NCBI RefSeq assembly: GCF_000155595.1
Contig: NZ_DS989904.1
Location: forward strand, 2,101,243 to 2,165,242
Direction: 5' to 3'
Source of the DNA: Synechococcus sp. PCC 7335
GTDB taxonomy: Bacteria > Cyanobacteriota > Cyanobacteriia > Phormidesmidales > Phormidesmidaceae
Length of the DNA: 64,000 nt
Positions 10,012-18,958 of the stretch are shown piece by piece; position 1 is the stretch's first letter, and every line of letters starts with the position of its first letter. The position numbers and the translations under genes are program-made. A model generated the notes under the pieces. The model was not told the DNA's origin, made no database searches, and was given only the letters and a program-made list of their open reading frames with translations.

Positions 10012-11439
10012 TTGAGCATTGTTTTGGCAGGCGATCGCAGCGGTACTGGGAAAACGACTCTGACGCTGGCCTTACTCGCTGCGCTGAAAAACAAAGGCCG
10101 CTGCGTTCAATCTTTTAAAGTAGGCCCGGACTATATCGATCCTATGTTCCATAGCGCTATCACCGAGCGACCTTGCTACAACCTCGATCCGGTTCTCACT
10201 AGTGAAGGGTATGTCAAACAGAGTTTTTATCAGCATCAGTTAGGCGCTGACTTTGCTGTAGTCGAAGGCGTTATGGGCTTATTCGATGGGGCTACGGGGG
10301 TAGACGATACGGCTAGTACAGCTCATGTCGCTCGGCTGTTGGAATTGCCAGTGGTGTTAGCGGTTGATTGTGGGTGTATGGCACGTTCTATAGCCGCTTT
10401 GGTGCAGGGCTATAGAATGTTTGATCGCCGAGTGAACATCGCTGGTGTGATTTTAAATCGCGTAGGCAGCGATCGCCATCTCCAGTTGCTTCGTGAGGCG
10501 CTAACACAAATCGAAATGCCGATCCTGGGTGTATTTCGACGAGAGAAGGATATTGAGCTGCCCAGCCGCCATTTAGGTTTAGTCCCAGCTGCCGAAGTCA
10601 GCACGTTTGGGAAGATTGCAACGCGGCTAGCGACCATCGGAGAACGGTGTTTTGACTGGGAAAAGCTGGAGCCGATCTTGCATAGAGAAGAGAGCGAGGG
10701 TAGAAGGTTAAAGGCGCAGAAGCGCAGTAGTGTACCGACTGATAGACCTGTCAGGATGAGCGGTGCCCGTAGCGTGAGAATTGCGATCGCCCGTGATGAT
10801 GCCTTTAATTTCTACTATCCTGATAACTTTGAAATTCTCTCAGCTCACGGTGCGGAGCTGATCTTCTGGAGTCCACTACAAGATCAAACGTTGCCAGTAG
10901 TAGACGGACTCTATTTCGGCGGTGGGTTCCCAGAAATCTTTGCGGCCGAGCTAAGTAAAAACAAATCTATGCGACTTTCTATCCGCCATCTTGTAGAAAG
11001 CAAAATCCCGACCTACGCCGAGTGCGGCGGATTAATGTATCTCAGCGAAACTTTGATCGACTTTGCTGGAAATATGTGGCCGATGGTCGGAGTGATTCAA
11101 CAAACTGTCGAAATGGGCAAGCGACTAACTTTAGGCTATCGAAGTGCTCTAGCGCTGGGAGATGGCCCCCTACTAGTCAATGGACAAGCTGCTATCGGTC
11201 ATGAGTTTCACAGATCTAAGATTATAGAGACATTGACTCTCCCAGCTTACGAAACGCGGCGATATTGGGGAGAGGTAGAAGATCCGAAGCATGAGGGCTA
11301 TCAGTTGTCTCACCTACATGCCTCGTATGTACATCTGCACTGGGGAAGCCAGCGGCAGCTAGCAGAACGATTTGTTCAAAACTGTCTGCAATATCGCCAA
11401 CAGCTCACCGAATCGAGATTGATCGAGTTTGAACATTAG
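10012..11439 (+). CDS. cobB: Cobyrinate a,c-diamide synthase
   Basis: 475 residues. The N-terminal ATP-binding domain has the P-loop GDRSGTGKTTLTLALL, then KVGPDYIDPMFH and VVEGVMGLFDG, which are signatures of CobB/CbiA. The C-terminal class I glutaminase domain has FGGGFPE and the nucleophile in YAECGGLMYL (Cys338), with the catalytic-region GHEFHRS later. The enzyme amidates the a and c side chains of cobyrinate using glutamine and ATP in corrin synthesis. Cyanobacteria use the early-cobalt branch, where the name cbiA is equally valid. The start is TTG at 10012, supported by GAGGAA six bases upstream. Its stop codon overlaps the stop codon of the convergent epimerase gene. Confidence 0.93.
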   Translation: MSIVLAGDRSGTGKTTLTLALLAALKNKGRCVQSFKVGPDYIDPMFHSAITERPCYNLDPVLTSEGYVKQSFYQHQLGADFAVVEGVMGLFDGATGVDDTASTAHVARLLELPVVLAVDCGCMARSIAALVQGYRMFDRRVNIAGVILNRVGSDRHLQLLREALTQIEMPILGVFRREKDIELPSRHLGLVPAAEVSTFGKIATRLATIGERCFDWEKLEPILHREESEGRRLKAQKRSSVPTDRPVRMSGARSVRIAIARDDAFNFYYPDNFEILSAHGAELIFWSPLQDQTLPVVDGLYFGGGFPEIFAAELSKNKSMRLSIRHLVESKIPTYAECGGLMYLSETLIDFAGNMWPMVGVIQQTVEMGKRLTLGYRSALALGDGPLLVNGQAAIGHEFHRSKIIETLTLPAYETRRYWGEVEDPKHEGYQLSHLHASYVHLHWGSQRQLAERFVQNCLQYRQQLTESRLIEFEH

Positions 11440-12365
11440 CCAATTCTTTTCACGACATCTGCCAAAGCCTCTTTCGGCGCAGAATAGTCAAAAGAAAAGC
11501 CCGCTGCTTGGGTTCGCTCTGGGAGCACTTTTTGTCCTTTGAGCACTACAACCGCGCCATCGCCTAATAGGGCCTCGATTGCAAAGTCAGGCACCGGCAA
11601 CCAGGAAGGTCGATCCATCACTTCGCCCAACGTCTGACAAAGATCTTTCATCCGAACGGGTTCTGGAGCGGTGCCGTTGTACACACCGTGCATAGACGAA
11701 TCGAGCAAGGCCTTTAAAAAAAGGCTGACCAAATCATCGATATGAATCCATGAAAACCACTGCTGCCCACTGCCAATCGGTCCACCGGCATAGAGTTTAA
11801 AAGGCATGATCATTTTGGCGATCGCCCCGCCATCTCCCAACACAATTCCGGTCCGAATAATTGCTACCCGCACACCAGCACTTTTAGCCTTGTTTGCCTC
11901 AGCTTCCCACGCCTGACAAACCTGTGATAGGAAATCATTCTCAGCTGGAGTGCTCGTCTCAAAGAACTCGGCTGTCTCACTGGTTCCGTAATAGCCAATT
12001 GCTGATCCACTGACTAGGACAGAAGGCTTTTGCTCAGCGTTAGCGATCGCCTCTACCAGCTTTTGGGTACCAAGCTTGCGGCTATCTAAAATTCGGTTTT
12101 TGCGCTCGTCCGACCACCGTTCGGAAATAGACTCACCTGCTAAGTTGACAACCCCATCACAACCAGAAATTTCTAGCTGCCAATCGCCAGATTGAAGCGG
12201 TGTATAGGCTACATATTCAACCGGCTTGAACTTACTGCCAGTGAAAATCTTTTTAGCTTTAGTGACACTGCGGGTAAATACTTTCACATCGTGGCCTTCA
12301 TCGAGCAAACGCTCGACTAAGCGAGAGCCTACAAAGCCTGTAGCACCCGTAATGGCGATTTTCAT
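11436..12365 (-). CDS. TIGR01777-family NAD(P)-binding epimerase
   Basis: About 309 residues from the ATG at 12365. The Rossmann motif is ITGATGFVGSRLVERLLDEGH near the start. Then come VNLAGESISERWSDERKNRILDSR and SGSAIGYYGTS with the SDR-type YxxxN-like region. A C-terminal DUF1731-type segment (PVPDFAIEALLGDGAVVVLKGQKVLPER) completes the TIGR01777 layout. Members are often annotated as cell-division inhibitor SulA-like or nucleoside-diphosphate-sugar epimerase, but the substrate is unknown. The frame extends ten codons upstream of the chosen start. It converges with cobB, the two stop codons overlapping in four bases, so no separate terminator fits between them. Confidence 0.9.
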   Translation of the reverse strand: MKIAITGATGFVGSRLVERLLDEGHDVKVFTRSVTKAKKIFTGSKFKPVEYVAYTPLQSGDWQLEISGCDGVVNLAGESISERWSDERKNRILDSRKLGTQKLVEAIANAEQKPSVLVSGSAIGYYGTSETAEFFETSTPAENDFLSQVCQAWEAEANKAKSAGVRVAIIRTGIVLGDGGAIAKMIMPFKLYAGGPIGSGQQWFSWIHIDDLVSLFLKALLDSSMHGVYNGTAPEPVRMKDLCQTLGEVMDRPSWLPVPDFAIEALLGDGAVVVLKGQKVLPERTQAAGFSFDYSAPKEALADVVKRIG

Positions 12366-12527
12366 AGCGAGTATCGTATCCCTTGAATCATTCAACTGCT
12401 CTTTATAGTAGCGATCTAGGGCAGTGTAGGAACACTCGCTCTAGAGATAAGCAGAAGCTAAGACGACCACGGCTCTAACGCTCTATCCTTGTAGAAGCTT
12501 AATCAAAGTGCATGAGGACAAGAGAGA

Positions 12528-13721
12528 GTGCAGCCTTCCGAGTATTTACAGCAGGTGATCACACAGAAGATTGAACAAAGCCCAGATCACCGGATCACGT
12601 TTGCTCAATTCATGGATCTAGCGCTGTATCATCCCCAAATTGGCTATTACGCTACGCCGAGTAGTTCTCTTGGCTCGCAAGGTGATTTTGTTACCTCTCC
12701 TCATATGAGTCGTGACTTTGGTGAAGTGGTGGCAGAGCAATTTGTCGACATGTGGGAAAAGCTGGGTCGGCCCGATCCGTTTGATCTAGTAGAGATGGGA
12801 GCAGGTCAAGGATTGGTGGCCGAAGATGCGATCGCCTATCTTCAATCTCATCATCCTGACTGTTTTGCCACCCTCAGCTACACCATCGTTGAAAAATCGG
12901 ATTCACTCAAGGCAGAACAGCAGCAGCGCCTAAGGCATTGGAATGAGCAGGGAATTTCTATTCGCTGGCAGAACTTTGATGCGATCGCGCCTAGCTCCAT
13001 TACCGGATGCGCCTTTTCTAATGAGCTAGTCGATGCCTTCCCCGTTCACTGGGTAGAACTACGCGACCAAAAGTTGCAGGAGATCTATGTCATTCATACT
13101 GAAGAAGGCTTTTTAGCCCAGCTAGGAGACCTTTCTACGCCTAGCTTAGCAAGCTACTTCAGACGAATTGGCATTGACCTTAGCAACTACCCAGAAGGCT
13201 ATCGAACAGAAGTTAACCTGTCAGCACTCGAATGGCTTGCTCAAATTGCCGACAAGATAGACAGAGGTTATTTACTCACGATTGACTACGGATACAGTGC
13301 TCAGCGCTATTACAGCCCTGCTCGCACAGAAGGAACCCTACAGTGCTATTACCAGCACAATCATCACAGCGATCCGTTTATTCACATTGGGGAGCAAGAC
13401 ATCACGGCGCACGTAGACTTTACCGCCATAGAAACGCAGGGAAATGAAGTTGGGTTACAAAGCCTTGGATTCATTCAGCAGGGATTGTTTTTGATGGCGT
13501 TGGGGTTGGGCGATCGCCTTCAAGCCCTCTATGAGATCAACTCAAATAGAACCGCCGACCCAACTGATATTCAGGCCATCATGCAGCGCCGCGAAGTCCT
13601 GCAGCAGCTGATCAATCCAATGGGCTTCGGTAACTTTGGCGTGCTGATTCAAGCTAAGGGACTAACGGCCAAAGAAATCGCCAGCCCCCTAAAAGGACTG
13701 ACGATTCCACCAATGGTATAG
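12528..13721 (+). CDS. NDUFAF7/MidA-like SAM-dependent methyltransferase
   Basis: 397 residues of the DUF185 methyltransferase family. Diagnostic stretches are ALYHPQIGYYATPSSSLGSQ, GDFVTSPHMSRDFGEVVAEQ, the SAM-binding glycine loop LVEMGAGQGLVAEDAIAYL, and FSNELVDAFPVHWVEL. Mitochondrial relatives methylate an arginine of a complex I subunit; in cyanobacteria an NDH-1 target is plausible but unproven. The start is GTG at 12528 with GAGGA nine bases upstream. There is no membrane segment. The gene stands alone, divergent from the epimerase. Confidence 0.9.
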   Translation: MQPSEYLQQVITQKIEQSPDHRITFAQFMDLALYHPQIGYYATPSSSLGSQGDFVTSPHMSRDFGEVVAEQFVDMWEKLGRPDPFDLVEMGAGQGLVAEDAIAYLQSHHPDCFATLSYTIVEKSDSLKAEQQQRLRHWNEQGISIRWQNFDAIAPSSITGCAFSNELVDAFPVHWVELRDQKLQEIYVIHTEEGFLAQLGDLSTPSLASYFRRIGIDLSNYPEGYRTEVNLSALEWLAQIADKIDRGYLLTIDYGYSAQRYYSPARTEGTLQCYYQHNHHSDPFIHIGEQDITAHVDFTAIETQGNEVGLQSLGFIQQGLFLMALGLGDRLQALYEINSNRTADPTDIQAIMQRREVLQQLINPMGFGNFGVLIQAKGLTAKEIASPLKGLTIPPMV

Positions 13722-13802
13722 AAAGGTTTCTAGTCTAAGAGACCTTTATCTTGAATGTCGTCTGGAGGGATTTATCTTGAACGACTAGGATTAGCGCCAA
13801 AA

Positions 13803-14153
13803 TTAAAGCGGACGGAAGATAAAGGGATAGCGATAGGCTTTATCTGGATCGCTCACGCTGCTAAGAATAGCGAGTACAGGCATCACCACCTGAACTAGTC
13901 CCAACAGCGCCACAAAAGGTAGCCCGATAATCAATGCCGCTGGAATGATGAGCAAAACGCTGTAAAGCCACATATTAAAGTGAAAATTCAGCGCTTCTTT
14001 GGCATTTTCCTTTACTACAGGATCTTCAGACAAGAACAGTAGGCCGAAAGGAATCCCTGCTGAGAGTACCAGCTGACTCAAGAAGATAGACCCATGGGAA
14101 GCAATAGAAAAAAGTTTCCGCTTGTCAGAATCAAAAGTGCTATCCATATCCAT
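13803..14153 (-). CDS. DUF4870-family membrane protein
   Basis: 116 residues. The N-terminal part has RKLFSIASHGSIFLSQL, then a short loop with EDPVVKENAKEALNFHFNMWLY, the hallmark of DUF4870, and two or three hydrophobic segments (QLVLSAGIPFGLLFL, LYSVLLIIPAALIIGLPFVALLGLV, VMPVLAIL). The protein should be in a membrane. Function is unknown across the family. Confidence 0.85.
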   Translation of the reverse strand: MDMDSTFDSDKRKLFSIASHGSIFLSQLVLSAGIPFGLLFLSEDPVVKENAKEALNFHFNMWLYSVLLIIPAALIIGLPFVALLGLVQVVMPVLAILSSVSDPDKAYRYPFIFRPL

Positions 14154-14377
14154 AAATCCTTTCTTTCTACAAATCCTTTCTCTCTACTTTCGAGACGAAC
14201 AGCCAAGCTCAAGTTTGAGATGAGTCCCGTACTCGACTCCTTTATTCTAGCGGCTATCGACTGGCGAAGACTGCAGTTGGAATTTCGTAAATACCGTCCG
14301 AACAGCCGCAGATAGCGTGTAGCTGCTTTAAAATGAAAGTTGCCCCATGCGGTATAGAACTACAGGAACCCAAATTT

Positions 14378-14797
14378 ATGCAAATGAAGCGCTTAGGCCA
14401 CGTTGCTGTCTGTGTAGAAGATGTCCCCAAGGCCGTAGAGTTCTATCAAAACTTAGGAATGAAGGTCGTCTGGCAAGATAGCGATTGGGCCTACCTCAAA
14501 GCTGGAAACGACGGTCTTGCCTTGATGAGTCCTGATTACGATCAAGCAGGGCCTCACTTTGGGTTTGTGTTTGATGACAGAGCTGATATCGACACTGCTT
14601 ACGAAAAGCTCAAAGCCGATGGCGTTAAGGTTAGCAAAATCCACGACCACCGAGACGGTACTGCTTCCTTCTATGGTCGCGACCCCTTCGGTAACTGGTT
14701 CGAGTACCTCTACGAACCTGATGATCTATTTGATCAGGAAACTTTCAAAGAGAAAGCTGTTACAGTAGCCCCCCAGGCAGCAACACAGACTGCCTAA
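14378..14797 (+). CDS. VOC-family (glyoxalase/dioxygenase-fold) protein
   Basis: About 139 residues. The vicinal oxygen chelate pattern is clear: MKRLGHVAVCVEDVPKAVEF at the start, YQNLGMKVVWQDSDWAYLKAG, a second motif HFGFVFDDRADIDTAYEKLKADGV, and DPFGNWFEYLYEP at the end, with a candidate metal-ligand histidine near the beginning and a glutamate near the end. Substrate is unknown. I start it at the ATG at 14378 because homologous sequence begins immediately after; an ATG 15 codons upstream (14333) is in frame but adds a non-family leader. Confidence 0.85.
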   Translation: MQMKRLGHVAVCVEDVPKAVEFYQNLGMKVVWQDSDWAYLKAGNDGLALMSPDYDQAGPHFGFVFDDRADIDTAYEKLKADGVKVSKIHDHRDGTASFYGRDPFGNWFEYLYEPDDLFDQETFKEKAVTVAPQAATQTA

Positions 14798-14876
14798 GTA
14801 AATTTCTTCAGTCATGGGTGGTGCGAATCTTCGTCATGCAACTTTAAAAATATTTAACCGTTCCTGAGGAAAGCAG

Positions 14877-15509
14877 ATGAGTCGAGCCGTTGCCATCGAA
14901 AAATTGACAATGCTTACTCTGAAGCAGCAGCTTGGTTTGAAGCGCTCAGGCAACCACCAATTCTTCTTTGAATGGCAAACCTCACTGCCGGAGCTAACCG
15001 ATTTTGAAAAGACTCGCGTAGCACATATCAAGGCTATCTACGAGAACTTTGAAGAGCGCTCAGCCCTAGAGAATACGGTCAGTCTGACGGTGGTTTCTCC
15101 TTTGTTAGATACGGCGGCGCTTTTCTTACCCCCTTTCTATGTAGAAACGGAGAGATCGGTTGAGATCATTGCAGAAGACGACGAACTCACTCTTAGAGGC
15201 CGATTAGACATTGTCATCATCAAAGACTCGCTCTGGGTACTTACCATTGAGTCAAAAAGAGCTGGATTTTCGCTCATTGTCGGGATTCCCCAAGTTCTGG
15301 CGTACATGCTAGCAGCACCAACAGCTCAGAAGATCCTCTACGGTATGGTCACTAACGGCAGAAACTTTATCTTTCTCAAGCTAGATCGCTCGGCAAGTAA
15401 TGAACCTGTCTATGAGCAGTCGAAAGAGTTCATCATTGATCGAGACAATGACTTAGAGCTAACGCTAATTGTGATCAGACGACTCGCTGATATCATAGCC
15501 GCCAGATGA
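14877..15509 (+). CDS. PD-(D/E)XK nuclease-family protein (restriction subunit R-like)
   Basis: 210 residues. The core RGRLDIVIIKDSLWVLTIESKR has the nuclease spacing of an aspartate (LDIV) and an E-x-K motif (IESKR), as in the N-terminal nuclease domain of type I restriction HsdR proteins and their orphan relatives, which are common in cyanobacteria. The following PQVLAYMLAAP and ILYGMVTNGRNFIFLKLD fit the same family. No helicase, methyltransferase or specificity gene is nearby, so this is an orphan and a restriction role is not supported by context. It is 79 bases after the VOC gene on the same strand. Confidence 0.75.
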   Translation: MSRAVAIEKLTMLTLKQQLGLKRSGNHQFFFEWQTSLPELTDFEKTRVAHIKAIYENFEERSALENTVSLTVVSPLLDTAALFLPPFYVETERSVEIIAEDDELTLRGRLDIVIIKDSLWVLTIESKRAGFSLIVGIPQVLAYMLAAPTAQKILYGMVTNGRNFIFLKLDRSASNEPVYEQSKEFIIDRDNDLELTLIVIRRLADIIAAR

Positions 15510-15572
15510 TAGAGCGAGCTAGGCGCTCTTTGATAGCACAGTAGGCATCGCTCTCTGCTTAATTCTCCATAT

Positions 15573-15602
15573 AGCAAAGTAATGGTGCATTCTTACTTTG
15601 TG
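15573..15602. repeat. Palindromic dispersed repeat, copy 1
   Basis: An imperfect palindrome AGCAAAGTA...TTACTTTG of 30 bases lies between the nuclease-like gene and pcrA (convergent). A second copy with 23 of 30 identical bases lies at 52272-52301. It may also act as a terminator hairpin for the convergent pair. Confidence 0.5.
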
Positions 15603-15663
15603 AGAAGAGCTGCCCGCGCAACTCTTCGAAAGCTATAGGAAGTATTTACGTCAGCTACGCCAA

Positions 15664-18018
15664 CTATCCAAGTCGTTCTATCGTCGTCGTTCTAGGATCG
15701 ATGATCTTTTTACCGATACCCGGAAAATGAATGGCTAAACAGATTTTATTGCCTGCACCAAAGATGTGGGTGACTTTACCTTTACCAAAAGCTTTGTGAT
15801 TGACGGATGCACCAACGTTCCAGTCATTCTCGTGAGTGCCAGGTTTGTTGAGGTTGGGCTGAGGATTCTTAAGCTTGGCCTGGCGAGTGGTGGTTGTCCA
15901 ACGCTCAGGAAGGGCACTAGGGACAGTGGTGAGAATATAGTCGCGGGGAAGTTCACTCAAGAAGATGGACGGAGTGGAGACTTCGCGCATGTGGCCATAG
16001 GTGCGTCGTTCGCGGGCGTGGGAGATGAAGAGACGGTCTTGAGCGCGAGTGATACCGACATAACACAGGCGACGTTCTTCTTCGATGGCCGCGGCATCTT
16101 CTAGGGAGCGGAAGCTGGGGAAAAGTCCTTGTTCTAGTCCTACTAAAAAGACAACTGGAAACTCTAAGCCTTTGGAGGCGTGAAGCGTCATCAGAGTCAC
16201 CTGATTGCCTTCATCGCTGTCGTCTCTGTCGGTGCTAAGCGAGGCATTTGCTAGAAAAGTTAAGAGCGTTGCATCTTCGTTCTCTTCTTCAAATTGAACG
16301 ACCGCATTATAGAGTTCCTGGATGTTCTCAATTCGAGTTTCATCTTCTTCGGTACCTTTTGACTTCAAAGAGTCAATATAGCCAGTTTGCTCTAGCACAT
16401 CTTGAACTAGCTCAGCAGGTCCCACAGAATCAACTCGCTCCTGCCAACCTTTAATCATTTCAGCAAAGCCTGTGACTTTCTTTCCGGCTCTGCCTGCTAA
16501 CGTTTTAACAGACGTTTCATCTTGAATGATCTCCCATAGGGAAACGCCAAGTTCACTAGCTGCCTTATCTAGGTTATCGAGTGTTGTCTTGCCGATACCG
16601 CGTCTGGGGGTATTGATGATGCGCTTTAGACTGACGCTGTCCGCTGGGTTTACAGCTAGACGCATGTAGGCAAGCATATCTTTAATTTCGCGGCGGTCGT
16701 AGAATCGCAAGCCTCCCACAACCCGGTAGGGAATGCCAAAGCGAGTGAGGACTTCTTCCATAGCCCGCGATTGAGCGTTAGTGCGATAGAGGATAGCGAA
16801 GTCTTGCCACTGGAGCTCAGGATTCTTCAGCTCTAGATTGCGAATCTGACCGACAACATATTCAGCTTCCATCGCTTCATTATCAGCTCGGTGGCAGAGG
16901 ATAGAGTCACCTTCTCCTCTGGTGGCACGAAGGATTTTGTCAATTCGCTCTGTGTTGTTTTCAATCAGGTGATTGGCAACATCAAGAATATTAGAAGTGG
17001 AGCGGTAGTTTTCTTCTAGCTTGACGAGGGTTTGGGTTTCATCGTCGGTTAGGCCGTCACCAAATTCTGTCTGAAAACCCATCAGAATGGTAAAGTCAGC
17101 TGCGCGGAAGGAATAAATGCTCTGATCGGCATCGCCAACCACAAAAACGGAGCGGTTGTTCCAGTCGTCGAACCCCTTGCCTTTGCCGTTAGTAGCCAGG
17201 AGCTGAATCAAGTCGTACTGGGTTCGATTGGTATCTTGGTATTCATCTACTAAGATGTGGCGAAAGCGACGGTGCCAGTAGTCTAGAACCTGCTCATTTT
17301 GACGAAAGAGCTGAACTGGCATTCGGATTAGATCATCGAAGTCTAATGCATTGTTTGCAGATAGCCCTTTTTGATAGAGACGGTAGACCTCGGCAATTGT
17401 GCGGCCTTTGAAATGAGGATTCTCTTGTTCGTATTGATCGGGGGTAAACCCTTGGTTTTTGGCATTACTGATAGCAAAGCGAACAGAGCGCGGGTTGAAC
17501 TTACGATCGTCTAGGTTTAATCCGCTAATGACAATGCTTTTAACTAGGCTCTGGGCATCGGACTCGTCGAAGATAGAGAAGCTTTTAGTCCAGCGTTGAC
17601 CGTCAGCGCTTTGGTATTTTTCAATGTCGTAGCGAAGAATACGAGCACAGAGAGCATGGAAAGTCCCTACCCAAAGACCTTTGATAAAAGTTTTGTAGAT
17701 ATAGGAGCGAAGCTGAATTTGCTCACGCTCTGGCAGCATGTGAAAAGGTTTACCATGGCGAGCGAGGGATTCTTGTTCGGCAAACAGCTTTTCAATGCGC
17801 TCTTTCATCTCGCGAGCGGCTTTATTAGTAAAGGTGACCGCTAGGATATTCTCAGGATCGACCCGGTGGTTGAGGATGAGGTTCGCGATGCGATAGGTCA
17901 GGGCGCGGGTTTTGCCTGATCCTGCTCCGGCAACGACGAGTAACGGCCCACAAAAGTGCTCTACAGACTGACGCTGAGCTGGGTTGAGCTGATTGAGAAA
18001 ATCTACGGTGGTGACCAT
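15664..18018 (-). CDS. pcrA: ATP-dependent DNA helicase PcrA/UvrD
   Basis: 784 residues with all superfamily 1A helicase motifs in order: Q motif LNPAQRQSV, motif I AGAGSGKT, motif II DEYQDTN, motif III GDADQSIYSFRAAD, motif IV ENYRSTSNI, motif V LMTLHASKGLEFPVVF and motif VI VGITRAQDRL. The C-terminal tail (VGASVNHKAFGKGKVTHIFG) is the Tudor-like domain by which PcrA contacts RNA polymerase. It unwinds DNA 3' to 5' in repair, replication and transcription-coupled repair. I use the ATG at 18018; an upstream GTG at 18072 would overlap the divergent tadA start. The two divergent starts are only 47 bases apart. Confidence 0.95.
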   Translation of the reverse strand: MVTTVDFLNQLNPAQRQSVEHFCGPLLVVAGAGSGKTRALTYRIANLILNHRVDPENILAVTFTNKAAREMKERIEKLFAEQESLARHGKPFHMLPEREQIQLRSYIYKTFIKGLWVGTFHALCARILRYDIEKYQSADGQRWTKSFSIFDESDAQSLVKSIVISGLNLDDRKFNPRSVRFAISNAKNQGFTPDQYEQENPHFKGRTIAEVYRLYQKGLSANNALDFDDLIRMPVQLFRQNEQVLDYWHRRFRHILVDEYQDTNRTQYDLIQLLATNGKGKGFDDWNNRSVFVVGDADQSIYSFRAADFTILMGFQTEFGDGLTDDETQTLVKLEENYRSTSNILDVANHLIENNTERIDKILRATRGEGDSILCHRADNEAMEAEYVVGQIRNLELKNPELQWQDFAILYRTNAQSRAMEEVLTRFGIPYRVVGGLRFYDRREIKDMLAYMRLAVNPADSVSLKRIINTPRRGIGKTTLDNLDKAASELGVSLWEIIQDETSVKTLAGRAGKKVTGFAEMIKGWQERVDSVGPAELVQDVLEQTGYIDSLKSKGTEEDETRIENIQELYNAVVQFEEENEDATLLTFLANASLSTDRDDSDEGNQVTLMTLHASKGLEFPVVFLVGLEQGLFPSFRSLEDAAAIEEERRLCYVGITRAQDRLFISHARERRTYGHMREVSTPSIFLSELPRDYILTTVPSALPERWTTTTRQAKLKNPQPNLNKPGTHENDWNVGASVNHKAFGKGKVTHIFGAGNKICLAIHFPGIGKKIIDPRTTTIERLG

Positions 18019-18065
18019 ACTATTGAGAGGAGGCGGGTGGAAAGAGGCAATTCGCTCTACATAGT

Positions 18066-18638
18066 ATGGCACTTGATATAAATCCCAACGGATTGAAATC
18101 CGTAAATAGTCGAGAATCTGAGGAGATGCTCAGGCGGCATGAGGCATGGATGTGGCGATCGCACCACCTAGCCCAAGAGGCAGGCACCGCTGGAGAAGTC
18201 CCTGTAGCAGCTATCATCGTCGGCCCAGACAATCAGCTAGTTGCCTCTGCTGCCAATCGAAAAGAGCGCGACCAAGATCCGACTGCCCACGCAGAAGTAT
18301 TAGCTATCCGCGCAGCAGCTAAGCATCTGGGTGACTGGCATCTGAATCAATGCACCTTATATGTGACTTTAGAGCCTTGTCCGATGTGCGCTGGTGCGAT
18401 TATTCATGCACGTTTGGGTCTGCTGGTCTATGGCACTAGCGATCCAAAAACAGGCGCTATTAGATCTGTTTTAAATCTTCCAGATGGGCCTAGCTCTAAT
18501 CATAAACTGGTAGTTATCGGCGGGGTTCTAGAGACCGTTTGTAAACAGCAGTTACAAGATTGGTTCAAACAAAAACGACGCCAGATCAAAGCTAGATCAA
18601 CTGCTAAGACAACCTTGGAAAGTATTATTAGTCCATAG
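18066..18638 (+). CDS. tadA: tRNA-specific adenosine deaminase TadA
   Basis: 190 residues. The zinc deaminase signature is complete: H75-A-E77 in DPTAHAEVLAIRAAA and PCPMC (C105, C108) in LYVTLEPCPMCAGAIIHARL. GTSDPKTGAIRS and the length of the core match TadA, which converts A34 of tRNA-Arg(ACG) to inosine. The first 20 or so residues precede the family's usual beginning, and no ribosome binding site precedes the ATG at 18066; ATG codons at 18126 and 18150 are alternatives. Confidence 0.92.
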   Translation: MALDINPNGLKSVNSRESEEMLRRHEAWMWRSHHLAQEAGTAGEVPVAAIIVGPDNQLVASAANRKERDQDPTAHAEVLAIRAAAKHLGDWHLNQCTLYVTLEPCPMCAGAIIHARLGLLVYGTSDPKTGAIRSVLNLPDGPSSNHKLVVIGGVLETVCKQQLQDWFKQKRRQIKARSTAKTTLESIISP

Positions 18639-18958
18639 ATGCAAGCTGTTCGTTAGCATTACCTGCTAAGAAAGTAGAGCATATCCTTTCTCTGGTAGCA
18701 CCGAGCCATTGCTTTCACAATTACCTGACTGATTCGTTTCGACAGCTTTTCGTTTCGACAGCTTAAAGTAAGCTGCAGTAGGTAACCGGTGATGAGAAAC
18801 TACATCTACGTCTTATTCAATAGCTTAGTTAATCTACCTAGGTGGGCAATCCACTTAGGCAAGAGTCACATCAAAAGACGACAACAGAGAACAGGATGAC
18901 TTAATCTAGGTTAAATCAATCACAGTAAGCTGGATGCTTATGCCGCTTCCTTAACACC
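18639..18958. other. Spacer with a short tandem repeat
   Basis: 320 bases between tadA and the next plus-strand gene. Apart from a 16-bp tandem duplication (18733-18764), I see no RNA gene or convincing terminator. The promoter of the 18959 gene should be here. Confidence 0.55.
18733..18764. repeat. Perfect 16-bp tandem duplication
   Basis: The unit TTCGTTTCGACAGCTT occurs twice back to back. It is followed by AAAGTAAGCT, so the second copy can also fold on itself. Most likely a replication-slippage duplication in a spacer. Confidence 0.8.

Noticed and set aside
9861-10094. Long N-terminal extension of the TPR protein
   Set aside because: It would overlap the divergent cobyrinate diamide synthase start and push a good signal peptide to residue 79.
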